A DNA stretch of 64,000 bases from Polytrichum commune (lineage: Eukaryota > Streptophyta > Polytrichopsida > Polytrichales > Polytrichaceae), in contig OX485806.1 of NCBI GenBank assembly GCA_950295325.1, forward strand, positions 51,829,169-51,893,168, written 5' to 3'. Positions 23,961-36,399 of the stretch are shown one piece after another; the stretch's first letter is position 1; each line of letters starts with the position of its first letter. The notes beneath the pieces were generated by a model. The model ran no database searches. It was given only the letters and a program-made list of their open reading frames with translations, and had not been told where the DNA came from. The translations under genes were made by a program, and so were the position numbers.

Positions 23961-26332
23961 AGAATATTGTACATCTCACACATGCACGTGTTCATGGATG
24001 GGTATGCAGGTAACAACCAAATTTCTATTGCCCTCCAAGACATCTACAAAACGGCATTCACCACTCCTTGGGGAACTTTTGTGTGGATAGTCATGCCATT
24101 TGGATTGTGTAATGCACCTGCCACGTTTTAGAGATTGGTTATGTACATCTTCACCGACCTATTGTTCAAATCCATGACCGTCTTTGTGGATGATTTTAGC
24201 ACTCAGTTTAATACTAGCGACCATCTACAGTGTGTTAGGGAGGCTTTGATTAGATGTAGGAAGATGCGGCTAGCCTTGAATCCGGATAAGACTTTCTTGG
24301 GCGTGGATAGAGGAGTGCTCCTTGGATATGTGGTCAGTGAAAAAAGAAGGGAACCGGATCCCGAAAAGATTGCGGTCATAGGTGGGTTGGCAACTCCAAC
24401 CAATGCCAAGGGGATAGCTAAGTTGCTAGGACATGTGGGGTGGTACAGAGAATTGATCCCGGATTTTGCTAAGATAGCGGTTCCTATCACTCAGTTGCTT
24501 AAAAAAGATTGTAGGCTTGAGTGGACCGAGGCATGCCAAAGGGCATTTGAGGAGTTGAGGGATAAATTAAGCACTTGTCCCGTTTTGAAGCCACCCGATT
24601 GGGATAAACCTTTCCATGTGTTTTGTGATGCTAGCAATGTGGCGGTGGGTAGTGCATTTTGTCAGTCCACGGGGGAGAAGGATAAAGACCAACCCATTGC
24701 CTATGCTAGCAAGCAATTGACACCGGCCGAGAGAAACTATTCTACCACCAAGAGGGAGTGTCTAGCAATGGTATTCTCAGTCAAGAAATTTAGGCATTAC
24801 CTCATGTGTAACCCGGTTGTATATTTTGTGGATCACATGGCCATCAAATACTTGGTCAACAAAGCGGAGCTAAGTGGGTTTTGTTGTTAGAGGAGTTCGA
24901 TTACATGGTGGAGTACAAACTCGGTCGCATGCATTTACAAGCTGACCACTTGTCTAGGTTGTCAGAGGACATAGGCATTAGTCTAGTGGATGATATGTTA
25001 GTTGATGATAATATTTTTGTTGTTACTGCACAACCTGAGTGGTATGCCAGGATAATAAAGTTTTTGACAACTCAGCAGTTGTCGGGTGAGTGGACGAAGG
25101 AGGATAGGAGGAAAGTTAGAGTCAATAGTAGACACTTTGCAGTCATAATGCCATAGGTTGTTTAGGAAGAGAGTTGATGGTTTGCTTAGGAGATGTGTGT
25201 CAGAGGTGGAGGTGCCATCCATTCTAGCCGCATGCCATGATAGTGCATGTGGTGGACAATTTTCTAGCCAACTTACCGGCCAAAAGAATCTTAAAGCATG
25301 TTACTTTTGGCCTACCTTGTTTAAAGATTCACATGATTATATCAAGCGATGTGATGCTTGTCAGAGGTATATGAGGAATGACCTCCGCATGGAGATGCCA
25401 CTCCATGTGTCCTTATTTTTAGTTCATTTTGAGAAATGAGGAATTGACAATGTAGGAGAAGTCCATCCCCATTCCTCAAAATGAATGGCTTACATTGTGG
25501 TCGCCATCGAGTACTTCACCAAGTGGGCGGAGGCTAAAGCGGTCAAGATCGACACGGCGGCACATGCGGCTACATTCATGTACTAGAACATCATTTCCAG
25601 GTTTGGGTGTCCAAAGATTTTAATTAGTGATAGGGGGACTCACTTATTGAATTCTTTAATTAAAGAAATGACAGACATGTTCTAAATAGACCATAGGAAA
25701 ACCACTCCCTATCATCCGCAGACAAATGGTCAGACGGAGCTGGTCAATGGGACATTGGTGGGTATCCTTTGCAAGACAATTATGGATTCTAAGAGGGATT
25801 GGAATGTCAAGTTGACTGCGGCATTGTGGGCTTATCGAACAACATTTAAGGTGACGACTCAAGCCACTCATTTTTCGTTGGTGTATGGGTTGGAAGCTAC
25901 GCTCCCCATTGAGTTCGAGGTGAAATCACTTCGAGTTGCGATTGATTCACGCCTTACGGATAGTCAGTCATTGAGAAATAGGCCGACAACACTTGAAGAA
26001 TTGATGAGTGTTCAACACATCGAGGCCATTCAAAGGCGAAGGAAGATCACCTTTGACAAACGACACAAGAAGAGGGCACTAAGGCCAGGTATGATGGTAA
26101 TGATTCAAGATGCTAGGAAGCTTGAATTTCAAGATAAGTTTGATGCGGTGTGGCTGGGCCCATACCTTGTTCGTGAGGCATTTCCAAACAATTCCTTGCA
26201 ACTGGAAACATTGAACAGTGAGAGTTCCCAATCCGCACAACCGGCAGCCGATGCAAGGAGTATCGAATTTGATAAGATTTCTTGTCTACGAAGCAAGACA
26301 CCTTGGGTCCATCCCCTGATGCTCGCCAATTA
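23961..26332 (+). mobile_element. Ty3/gypsy pol remnant: reverse transcriptase, RNase H, integrase
   Basis: Order on the plus strand is RT ([20 protein letters not shown] near 24065, FVDDF near 24183), RNase H (FHVFCDASNVAVGSAF near 24612; YSTTKRECLAMVFSVKKFRH), and integrase (zinc module near 25220-25360 with CDACQR; VVAIEYFTKWAEAK; YHPQTNGQTELVNG; LWAYRTTFKVTTQATHFSLVYG). Together they copy and integrate a long-terminal-repeat retrotransposon. The 5' part of RT is lost. Stops lie at 24130, about 25583 and about 25683, with a small deletion near 24885 that removes the RLAR-type motif. The zinc module reads GGQ where GGH is usual. The end at 26332 is set by the LTR that follows. Non-functional. 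Confidence 0.9.
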
Positions 26333-27987
26333 TGTGAGCCCAAACTCTGTGCCCACATGTGCTCTCAAGCTGAAAAATACATTAAAGCTTACGTTTTGGG
26401 TTTTTATCAATGAATTAAAACATTAAAAAAGTGGAGATTTGTAGTTATGTTGAAATTAAGTTTAGACACATGATGTTCGTACTTACTACTTGAATAATGG
26501 AAGTGGGGATAAGAGAATTATCTGGGAGGTAATTAAAGGGGTTTCTTAGTCTTGGACCTTAGGCCTTGTAAACTGGGGTTTACGTAGCTTAAATGGGCTC
26601 GGTTACTGTTCGAATTGGGTATGGTGCCACTGCACCCTAGAAGATTGCGGGTCTAGGGACTCGGACAGGGGGTTGAGGCGGCAGCTACCGCAGAGGGAGT
26701 GTGTGCGGTAACAAGGGGGAAGCAGGGCATCGCCCTGGTGGAAAAAAAACAGAGAGGAGGAACTTGGAAGATATTAGGAGAGATGAGAAACCGCTGCCGC
26801 ATCCACCCTCGAGGAGGGTGAGAGTTGGGGCTGCGGCAAGGGAGGCTTCGAAATCTGCACCTCACACTGAGCTTACCATCTGTAAGGGAGAGGAGGACGG
26901 CGACACAAAGAGAATTGTGATCTGGGGGCGGCACCAGCAACAAGAGCGCTGCTGCGGCAACTGCCTCATCTCCGGGACAGACGGCTCCTTTGGGAGGTGG
27001 CATTGGCAAGTTGGGTTATTTTATTTTGAGATTCGTTTTTTTAGGCGCTTCTGGTGCTACATTGTTGGGTAGTGGAAATCTAGAGCTTGATGCAAGTGTT
27101 GGGCATGAGGAGTCTACTGAAGGGAGGAAAGGCATTCAGAAGATGGTTGGGCATGAGATAAGTGTTTGTTCTAAATATGGGTAGTAAGGGCAGAAGGAGC
27201 AGTTGTGTGGGCAATGCTACTTGAATCAGTAGGCTCGGAGGGAGATTCGAGGAAGTCTGGAGGTAAGAATTCCAACTGCCAAAGTGGAAATCGAAGCTTG
27301 GTGAATGATCTCCTGTGTCGCAGCCAAACGCACCAAAGAGGCACTCCGGTAGCTGAGTCATTAGGTTCCATTCGACTTATCAGCTTGGGTGCAGCTAAGA
27401 TCAGATAAATCTCCTACCGGCTACCTGGCCGAACACTAAAATCTCAGAACCCAAGGTAGTCGGTCCGAGGAGTGAAGAAGGAAGATTGTCCCAGGAGTGA
27501 GAGGACTATCGAACTAGGCACAACCTTGGGTTTTGAGGTTGCCGAATGTGGCAGCAACTATGAGGGTTGGGCTACGGCAGCTGCAGGAAGGAGGAACGAA
27601 CCCTCTCAGGGAATTGAAGGACAGAGAGTGTGGTTGGAAGCTAAGGGATTAGTGTGGATTGATTAGGAAAGGTTGTAAGAGTAGGGTAAGTTGACTGTTA
27701 GCATTAGTGAGGCCAAGGCCTCAACATTAGCAGTTCACATTTGAGGGTTTTTATTGTGATGTGTGAGACTTGATAATTCGGGTTGGTTAGCAATAGTTAC
27801 AAGGAAGGAAAGCATTTTTAAATGCTCACAACCTTGATTCCTCTTGAGTAAATTTATGCAAGTGATATTCACATTGTTGGTGCAATGGATGATGAGTTAA
27901 ACTAGCGAAGCACAAGGGTTGAATCCATGCGAGCCTTAGGCCTTCACTCGGATTACGACGCTCAAGGGTGGAGGTTTAGGGCTCACA
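26333..27987 (+). mobile_element. Long terminal repeat, TGTGAGCC...GGGCTCACA
   Basis: The left end TGTGAGCC and right end GGCTCACA are exact inverted repeats, as in LTRs. The 1,655-bp segment lies between a pol remnant and a leader plus gag. A related LTR is complete at 53088-54914: both end with an ACTACGA/ATTACGA-type phrase, a GGGTGGRGGTTTA block and TSACA. Open frames inside are chance in G-rich DNA. Confidence 0.75.
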
Positions 27988-27991
27988 TAAA

Positions 27992-28008
27992 TGGTGCATC
28001 CGCCAGGA
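27992..28008 (+). promoter_or_regulatory. Probable primer-binding site
   Basis: Four bases after the LTR end the sequence reads TGGTGCATCCGCCAGG. A primer-binding site normally starts with TGG complementary to a tRNA CCA end at this distance. I could not assign the tRNA by eye. Confidence 0.5.
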
Positions 28009-28880
28009 GTGAAGCGAGATTATGAGATTGAAACTTGGAGGCACGAACTTGAGAGTGAGGAAGAAGCACTTGGTGCGAGGTAAGCACCTCACTTGGGTTA
28101 TGATTTTTGTCATTGGCTAGGTTAATTGGATTTCACTTCTTTTCCTTGGAATGAATTGCAATTTCATTTAGGCATTTTGTTCTTGAGGAAGGAGCGCGGC
28201 TTGAGGTGATGTCCTAAACCTTGTGGGGATGGCATAAGGATATCACATTAATAAGGCGATAATTAGTTCACTAAATTTTAGAGGGATAATTAAATTTAGG
28301 AGGAGTAAACTTTGATACTTACTTTGGGGTGAGTTTTATATTTAGGGTGTTGTGAATTTCATGTTGTTAGAGTTAGAAGTCTTTATGTGATAATTAATGG
28401 GATTGGTGTTGGACGAAGTCACGGTTGAGATTGAGTACTGAATTGCAAGTAGAGGACGAACTGCTTGAGGTATGACATTCTTCAAAGTGAAATTGTTAAT
28501 TAATTAAGGAAGGATTTTAGTAATTGTTTTTGTCGTTATCCGTTGTAGAGGGTAATTCCCTAGTCATCGTATCATGTAGAAGACAAAAGGATGAAGCCTT
28601 AGTCTTTGACATGGTGCACGGCAAAGGTCAACCCCTCACTCTCGGTATTGTGATGAATGTCAATTCGAGGGAAGAGCTCGGAAGTGATGCTCTGGTTTGA
28701 CTTAGAATTGACATGAGCATGCCTATTCTTTGTTTGGAATTTTTTACTTAAGTTGGCTTGCATGTTCTTTTTCCTCACCTCCTCAATTTTAAAACACACC
28801 AAGATAAGTGAAAACATTAAAAGAGTGAAGGTAGTAAGGGATATATTTGGTCAAGTGAGGGTTGATCGATTCTTCGGGGA
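28009..28880 (+). other. Untranslated leader between LTR and gag
   Basis: About 870 bp without a supported open frame, with the length and position of a gypsy 5' leader. A packaging signal cannot be defined by eye. Confidence 0.5.
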
Positions 28881-29852
28881 ATGCAAGGTAAGACTCGAGC
28901 TCAAAAACCAAAATTAGAATTAAGATTGGACACAATTACGCGTCGGAAGAAATTAGTTAAGACTAGGGAAGTTGTTGAAGTTAGATTAGAGAATTGTTTG
29001 AATGTGGAACCTATTGTTAGTCCATTGTTAGGAGCATTAGTGGTAGAGGAACAACTTGAAGAAGAGGCTACTCCTTCCAAGTTGAGTGAGGAGATACCAT
29101 TGGGGACCGAGACAGTTAGGGAAGAGGTTCCGATAGAGATCGATAGGGAAGTAGGAGTGGACACACCAGTACCATCCATACCACCCATTGATCCATTGGT
29201 TAGACCGAGAGGTCTACCAATTTTGTTCCCACAAAACTTGGCGGTGGTGGATATGCCATCTCACCTCCCTAAGTTTTATGGGACCAAAGATGAGGACCCC
29301 TCTAAGCATATGGAGAGATACATGGAGAGGTTGGCTAGTTTTCTTGTTATTAATCCGGCATTTTGGTTAGTGTGGTTTCCTACCACTCTAGAGGGTGAAG
29401 CATACGAGTGGTATAGAGACCATGCCGAGGGATACTTTAGAGAGTGGGATCAATTGCAAAGGGAATTTCTGAATGAGTTTAGGCCGGAGGTGGGTCAGAG
29501 TACAACTCTTAGAACTCTAGCATCGTTGAAGCAAGGAAATGAAGAGAAGATTTCGGCATACATTAGGATGTTTGATTTGGTGTGTACATGGTTTGTGGGC
29601 ACAATGCTCAATGATGACATACTAAAACAATTCTTCATTCAAGGATTCTTTAAGGCGGGAACCATTAGAAGCGTCTTGGAGAGGAATCCTCAAACATTAG
29701 CAACCGCTAAGGTGGCGGCAAGGGAGATGGAACACATAGATAGGGATTATGAGAGGTTGTGGAGGAGAGAGGATGAGTCAATCCCTCAATTCATCACTAT
29801 TCGTCCTAGGGTGGTGGAGTGTGAGGCCAAACTACACACCCTTAAGCGTATT
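28881..29852 (+). pseudogene. Ty3/gypsy gag, 3'-truncated by an LTR insertion
   Basis: An ATG-started frame of about 324 codons encodes a retrotransposon capsid precursor. An acidic N-terminal third (many EE and VEEQLEEEA-like runs) precedes the gag core with MPSHLPKFYGTKDEDPSKHM, WFPTTLEGEAYEWY, REFLNEFRPEVGQSTTL and LASLKQGNEEKISAYIRMF. No zinc knuckle follows. The frame stops nine bases into another LTR that begins at 29853, so the nucleocapsid end is lost. The frame is intact up to that point, unlike the pol upstream, so the two may come from different copies. Confidence 0.85.
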
Positions 29853-31942
29853 TGTAGTTAGTTTTTGCTCTCACTTAAATAACCCAAAACCCAGGGTACA
29901 GACTCTCAAGGAAGACTTAATTGGTGTCTATTACAGGCATTTGTCACTTCATAGTTCATTAATCAGACCAAAGGTTTGTTATATTCACTCTAGAACATGA
30001 TTGATATATCTTTTATTCTTCTTTTCTCTCTTGGGTTCCTCTCACTGAGTCTCATTCAGTAGGGTATGTGTGTCAGTCTCAGTAGTAACCATCTCGTCAT
30101 GAGATTTTGTATAACAATAGTCTTTCGAGAACAATAGTCTTTGAGTAACACAATTGTCTTTGGTAACCATTGGCCAATGCATCTTCAATTCAAAACAACT
30201 TCTTCATTACTTGGTCAATGTTAATTCCAATTCAAAGCAATTGTTTATTCCTTATCTTCGGATTTAATCTCTACTCACAACTTAAGCAATTAACCATTAT
30301 CCGTCAAGCTATAGTCTTGGTCGCCCTGCACAACCTGCAACAACAACAACCAGGGTAACACACAAGACAATAGTTGATAGGATTAAATCGCATTCCATAC
30401 TCAAAGATCTCTCTTCGTGACTAATTACCAATTAAAACTTAATTAAGATGAGATTAACTTATGCCTAGATTCCCTTAATAAACCAAAGTTAATCTTACTT
30501 AACTCGCACTTAATCTCTCTTTTGCAATCCTTACTTTCTTTCTCCAATCAACTGATTAGAAGTGATTTCTCATCACTTCAGTTGATTAAGTTCCCTCTTA
30601 AATTCCATTCTTCCCAATTACAATACTAACAGCCTACACTCAAGATTTCACTATAATCTTCTTAAGGCTGAACTATGTTCATTTCATCTCTTCCTTCCTT
30701 CCTCAGGTTAACAATAATCATTCCACACAATGGCCTGCCTCTTGGCCTCTCAGCTTCCTCTCAGGCTACAGAAAATACCACCATAGCCAATAGTTACATT
30801 ATATTCCAGTTAACGCTCGGCTGACACTTGGCCTTCTGTTTGGCCTCCTCGTTTTCTCTCCCTCTTCGACCACTCTCGGCAGCCCCTCTCTCAGGGAGAT
30901 TATAGTTTTCTTCCACTTACTCTTATCAATCTTAGTCACCCTCTCACTCAGACGATAGTTTAACTATGATCGTTCGGTCTGTGTGCTCATAGTTGTACGC
31001 CTCTTCACTCTTGGTAAACCTCTCGTTACGTTCTTATCTTCTCTTCAGGATATACTTCTCAATCCGAACACAAGTCACTCATAAGGTCAATCGATTACCC
31101 TCTGGACTTGCAGTTTCCATCAATTCCACTATATTCCAGTCCTCTCATCCGATGATGGTTGCACAATTGCCAGTATCACTCGCCAATAGTTTCTCTTCTC
31201 GATTTCTCTTCCCTCTCAGATTATTCATTTACTCGCTTATCGTGATTCATCTTATTCACTCACATTCTCCATCACTCTTTATTCACAACTTCTCTCCCAA
31301 TCCTTACTTACTCACGATGATCCGAATGCACACAATTACCACTCTCCAGTTCATCACTCTTTCTTAATCCCAGAAACTCTCCTCTTCAATCTCAGATTAA
31401 TCCAATCTCTGTCCACATGGCTTCATCCTCTCTGGTTCACTCATACTTTCAATCACGTCCTCAGTCCATCACTATTTCGATTACAGACGATAGTTATCCA
31501 GACTCACAAGCAATCACACTACGCGAGACAATAGTTCGACCGTTCTCGGCCGTTCATCATAACTCATAATTCAAAACAACAATAAATTTCAGTAGCAGAT
31601 AGTGTCTCGCAATCGCTGCTTTGATCACTACATCTACCCTGAAAATAGTTAAGCAATTGACCTCGCACAATCTGTGTCGAGGGAGACTAGACCATTAGTT
31701 AAACAATGCGCTCAAAATTATCACAGGAATGTCTGCTCTGTCCTTCTGCACCTCCCCTCTTACAGGTTGAGGGAGACGATAGTTTTCCTAACTACCTGCT
31801 AGGGCCTCCTAAGGCCGTGACTATAGTTATAACTTCCTACTGGGCCTATTGTTCAACTATTTCCATTCATCTGGATGAGTTTCATCCCAGCTTCTACCTT
31901 AAGCCTATAGTTGAACAATTCGGCCAAAAATTTTGGCTTACA
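29853..31942 (+). mobile_element. Long terminal repeat carrying repeated ATAGTY motifs (plus orientation)
   Basis: It begins TGTAGTTAGTTTTTGC and ends GGCCAAAAATTTTGGCTTACA-like, about 2,090 bp. An inverted relative lies at 32474-34344: its reverse complement shares AAAACCCAGGG, a GGTGTCTATTA-type phrase and a GGCC-A-rich-TTACA end. The strand is pyrimidine-rich, and the motif GACNATAGTT or close variants recurs about 16 times. Flanks GTATT and GTCCT do not form an exact target duplication. There is no coding content. Confidence 0.65.
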
Positions 31943-32297
31943 GTCCTAGTCCGGGTGAGGGAGTGGGGATCACATTCATACTAACCTAGCTAAATCATTC
32001 CAATGTCATTAATTTCCATTGCATTTCACATCAATGTTTGGCACCCCAATTCATTCCATAACAAGGTTACAAGTGTTAAGAAACACTCTTCTCCATAATG
32101 GCACTATTAGCGTCCTCAATTACAATCCCACACAACTCAACCACAAATCCACCCCCTAATTCCACCTACTAATGCCTTGTAGTCACCTAGCTTGCTAATG
32201 AACTAATTATCTAAATTAATATTAGGTCATAACCTACTTAACCAACTAGCACCTAGTCTAGTGTAACTCTACGGCTCCCCCCCTTTATATCACCTCG
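31943..32297. other. Short unclassified spacer
   Basis: C- and A-rich DNA between the LTR and the first minisatellite units. I see no gene. It is either the left flank of the minisatellite or leftover element sequence. Confidence 0.5.
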
Positions 32298-32473
32298 GTC
32301 CTTCAAACAGCTACCCTTCAAACCAGAATTCACCCTTGTGGCACTCGGCAGCTACCCTTCACACCAGAATTCCCTTCGGAGCATTCGGCAACTACCCTTC
32401 AAACCATAATTCCTTTTGTAGCATTCGGCAACTGCTCTTCAACCAGAATTCCCTTTGTAGCCTCGACAGTTAC
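32298..32473. repeat. 39-bp minisatellite, left part (about 4-5 units)
   Basis: Diverged units of CCCTTCAAACCAGAATTCCC plus TTTGTAGCATTCGGCARCTA, the same unit and orientation as the main array at 34345-35340. The array is interrupted at 32473 by an inserted LTR. Confidence 0.9.
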
Positions 32474-34344
32474 TGTAATGCCGATTTTTAGGCCATAGCC
32501 TGGTAGGGAAAGCGAAAAAGATTTTTTTTAAATGTAAAGTAACTAAAATAGCGGATGAAAGTTAGTTTAGGATGAACATTGAGGACTATAGCCAGAGAAA
32601 TTAGTTGTAGAAGTTACAACCACCGAGAGGGCTCCGGTCTTGATAAGCAGGCTATGGTATGGAAGAAAACACTTCTCGTTATATTTTGCTAAAAACCATA
32701 GCCGTAGAGAATCAGGCTATAGGCATAGAACTAGAGCCGAAGGCATTTTAGAATTTAGAATTAGGATTGTCGCAATCACCACCTGAGATAGGGGGATGCG
32801 GCCATACAAACTGTGATCGAAGTGGTTAAGTAAAGAGTATTATCGGATTACCATATGGATGGCAATAGTCTGTGTATGGTAATAATCGTGAGTCAATGCA
32901 TGATAGGATCGCATGAGCGTACAGTGAACGAAAGCAATATAACGCGAGTGAAGTGATTAAGTCTGATGTGAGAAGTGGAATAAATCCGATATTAAAGAAG
33001 CTGTCTGGAGCATCAGAGTAGTTGTGATCAAAACATGAGGCAATTGAAAAAAAAAAAAAAGGCTATAGTCTGCTTTATGGAAGGAACAGGCTGAGTTGAA
33101 GTTGAGACGTCATCTTGTATTGGAAATCAGAGAAGAAAGAAACCAGAGAGGAAATAAAAGGTTGAGAAAGATAGAGTCAGAAGGAAGAGCAATATCAGGA
33201 GATAAACTCCAAGTGAAAGAGAGATGAGCTATCGTCGAAGTAAAGATAAGTGAGAATGGCCATAGTCTGTAATAGGGATATAGCGAAATGAGAGCATCTA
33301 TAAGAACTTGAGTAAGAGTCGTCAGAACAATAGGCCATAGCCAAGGAGATCATATTAAGGTCGAGATTACAGAGACAGGAGAGCCGTAGTAGAGACAAGG
33401 GAATTACAGAGTCAGCCAAGTTACTGGGAGATACACAAGAGGGAGGACTGAGAGCCGGTAGGCTTTGGCACTGAGAGGTCTTATAACTGACTATAGCCTA
33501 TGAGAAAGGAAGATGAAAAAAACAGGGAAAGAAAGATGTTGGATCCTGATGAAATGACAAGGCAGTTCAGAATGATCATGATCTGGAAAGATAAGAGGTT
33601 AGAGGGATTGCCGAGACATGATTAAAATCGGAGAGCCGTGACGGTGTCGAGTTGATAAGCAAATTAAGAAACCATGAGCGTGCTTTACGATAATTAGTAA
33701 TGAGGATACTAGGATTTGATGTTGAGAGGAATTAGGCTAGCCGTAAAGGTCTATGATATCAAGATCTAATGACTATAGCCTATAGATCTGTATAATTGTG
33801 TAAGAATGTGGCAGGAATCAAGGCGAGAGTTTGTGTGTTGTGTGGCAATGCAGAATACGAGATAAGTGAACCTCAATTATAATTAAGAAAAAAATAAAAT
33901 GAAGGAGCAAATTCTTTGAGTATTGTAATTTTGATTATGTTTTATGGCTTCAAAAGGTGATTTAGTTAAAGAGGAAGAAACTAACCCCAATCGGATGAAA
34001 ATCCATTGGAATAATACGGCCAAAGATTCGAAAAGACTATAGCCAAAGCCTTGGAGCTTCACGACAGACATAGGTCAAGATTTAGAGTGATAGAAAATTC
34101 CCTAAAGATAGGATAGACAACACCCACTACAAAACCAGCACGTATGAACTAATGAGAAAGAGAAAGAATGGGATAAATTAAGATTGAAGAGAGTAAAAAA
34201 ATACAAGAGTGGAGAATTCCCTATAATGTTATTGTGAACCTTAATCCAATGTGACATTAACCCTTATAGACACTAACTCAGTTTTCCTGGAGACCTTGTT
34301 CCCTGGGTTTTGTTGTTTTGAAATAATCCAAAAACTTACTACTA
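32474..34344 (-). mobile_element. Inverted copy of the ATAGTY-motif LTR inserted in the minisatellite
   Basis: This 1,871-bp purine-rich segment splits the 39-bp array. In reverse complement it starts TAGTAGTAAGTTTTTGG and ends GGCATTACA, alignable to both ends of the LTR at 29853-31942. TTAC precedes it (32470-32473) and follows it (34345-34348), a candidate target duplication. The motif reads GACTATAGCC or GGCCATAGTC on the plus strand and recurs about 10 times. The terminal TG has decayed to TA. There are no genes. Confidence 0.65.
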
Positions 34345-35340
34345 TTACCCTTCAAACTAGAATTCCCTTTGTAGCACTCGGCAGCTGCCCTTCAGCCAGA
34401 ATTCCCTTCATAGCATTCGGCAGCTGCCCTTCAACCAAAATTCCCTTTGTAGCATTCGGCAGCTGCCCTTCAACCAAAATTCCCTTCGTAGCATTCGACA
34501 GCTACCCTTCAAACCATAATTCCCTTTGTAGCATTCGGCAGCTATCCTTCAAACTAGAATTCCCTTTGTAGCATTTCGCAGCTGCCCTTCAACCATAATT
34601 CCTTTCGTAGTAGTCGGAATCTGCCCTTCAATCAGAATTCCCTTCAGAGCATTCGGCAGCTACCCTTCAAACCAGAATTCCCTTTGTAGCATTCGGCAGC
34701 TACCCTTCAAACCAGAATTCCCTTTGTAGCATTCGGTAGCTGCCCTTCAACCAGAATTCCCTTCGTAGCAGTCGGCAGCTGCCCTTCAGCCAGAATTCCC
34801 TTCGTAGCATTTGGCAGCTGCCCTTCAACCATAATTCCCTTCGTAGCAGTCGGCAGCTGCCCTTCAGCCAGAATTCCCTTCGTAGCATTTGGCAGCTGCC
34901 CTTCAACCAGAATTCCCTTCGTAGCAGTCGGCAGCTGCCCTTCAGCCAGGATTCCCTTCGTAGCATTTGGCAGCTGCCCTTCAACCAGAATTCCCTTCGT
35001 AGCAGTCGGCAGCTGCCCTTCAGCCAGAATTCCCTTCGTAGCATTTGGCAGCTGCCCTTCAACCAGAATTCCCTTCGTAGCAGTCGGCAGCTGCCCTTCA
35101 GCCAGAATTCCCTTCGTAGCATTTGGCAGCTGCCCTTCAACCATAATTCCCTTCGTAGCAGTCGGCAGCTGCCCTTCAGCCAGAATTCCCTTCGTAGCAT
35201 TTGGCAGCTGCCCTTCAACCAGAATTCCCTTCGTAGCAGTCGGCAGCTGCCCTTCAGCCAGAATTCCCTTCGTAGCATTTGGCAGCTGCCCTTCAACCAT
35301 AATTCCCTTCGTAGCAGTCGGCAACTACCCTTCAAACCAG
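34345..35340. repeat. 39-bp minisatellite, main array (about 25 units) with 78-bp dimer structure
   Basis: The unit is CCCTTCAACCAGAATTCCC plus TTCGTAGCAGTCGGCAGCTG. From about 34740 on two variants alternate strictly: CAGCCAG/CATTTGG and CAACCAG/CAGTCGG, giving a 78-bp higher-order unit. Since 39 is a multiple of three, long frames open by default on the minus strand (34700-35335); they should not be read as proteins. Confidence 0.95.
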
Positions 35341-36399
35341 ATTCCTAGTTAATCCCATTAAGCCCCTACCTAATTCCACTAATTTTCCCAAACCCCCTAC
35401 CTAATTTCCCTACTTAATTTCACTAATTCCCCTCAAACCTCCTTACCTAATTCACACATTTTTCTAGCTCTAAGAGCTCAAGATCCTCGAGAAGAGAGGA
35501 AAAAAAATTTAAAAAAAAAAAAAAAAAATGCACCCAAGACCACAAACCCCTTAACCTTCTCCTTCTTAATAGGACCTTATCCTATCCACTAAACCCTCAC
35601 CCCCAAAACCAACAAGAACATGTTCTAAATCAAACATTTAAATCTAAGGCCCTTCCCCTTGCTTCATCAAACACTACACACTTAACCAAAACACTCCCTA
35701 ATGTCACTAAGCTTCTAATTAACCACACAAAATAGGCTTAAGGCCTAAAACATAAACCACACCAAGTCTCACTCTTTTTATATTTTTGATTATTTCAATA
35801 ACACTCCAAATGCAATTCTAAATAAATTCTAAACATAAAACAAATATGAGCAACCATTTTGGGCTCATATGGAGGGAGAGCCATGTAAGCATGGGATTCA
35901 ATCCAATGACCCTACCTAGGTAATGTAATTGGAGAAATCTATGATAAAGATTTCATGTTTTCATCAATCTGGCACTTGGAAAGGCGGCTATTGTAATTTA
36001 TTTTTGTATCTCCAATCAAGAATTTTAACAACCACAAATAATCTGACCATCCAAACATTCTTTATTAACATTATTAACTTTTATATGTTTATTATCCAAT
36101 ATGTTTATTTGTAGACTACATTAATCAATTATTTGTTGTTAAAATGTTCAATCGTTCTTTTCAATTAGGTAATCAATAATTTTCTTCATTAAAGTTTTCA
36201 ATTATTTTACATTTTTTCATAATATTTATTAGTGATAAATATCCAAATGAAAACACATTATAAGTATGTATATACTACTTCTACTTATCCAACATGAAGT
36301 ATATAATATCTCTACTAGGCTATTAATTCTTCATAAAAGCTTCATTCCTACACAACTATGTTTTATTCTAGTTGATATTTTGGTTTTCTAGCTTTCCAA
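35341..36399. other. AT-rich DNA, no gene
   Basis: CT-rich remnants of the minisatellite flank are followed by an A tract at about 35510-35528 and then AT-rich DNA. Part of it (after about 36250) may be the outer part of the copia 3' LTR, whose far end I could not fix. Confidence 0.5.

Noticed and set aside
26653-27666. Open frames on both strands near 26.7-27.7 kb
   Set aside because: They lie inside an LTR defined by matched ends. G-rich composition explains the lack of stops and no family motif is present.
34700-35335. Two overlapping minus-strand open frames of more than 200 codons with a 13-residue repeat
   Set aside because: They are a by-product of a 39-bp minisatellite, whose unit length is a multiple of three, so several frames stay open. 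No start context or non-repetitive part.
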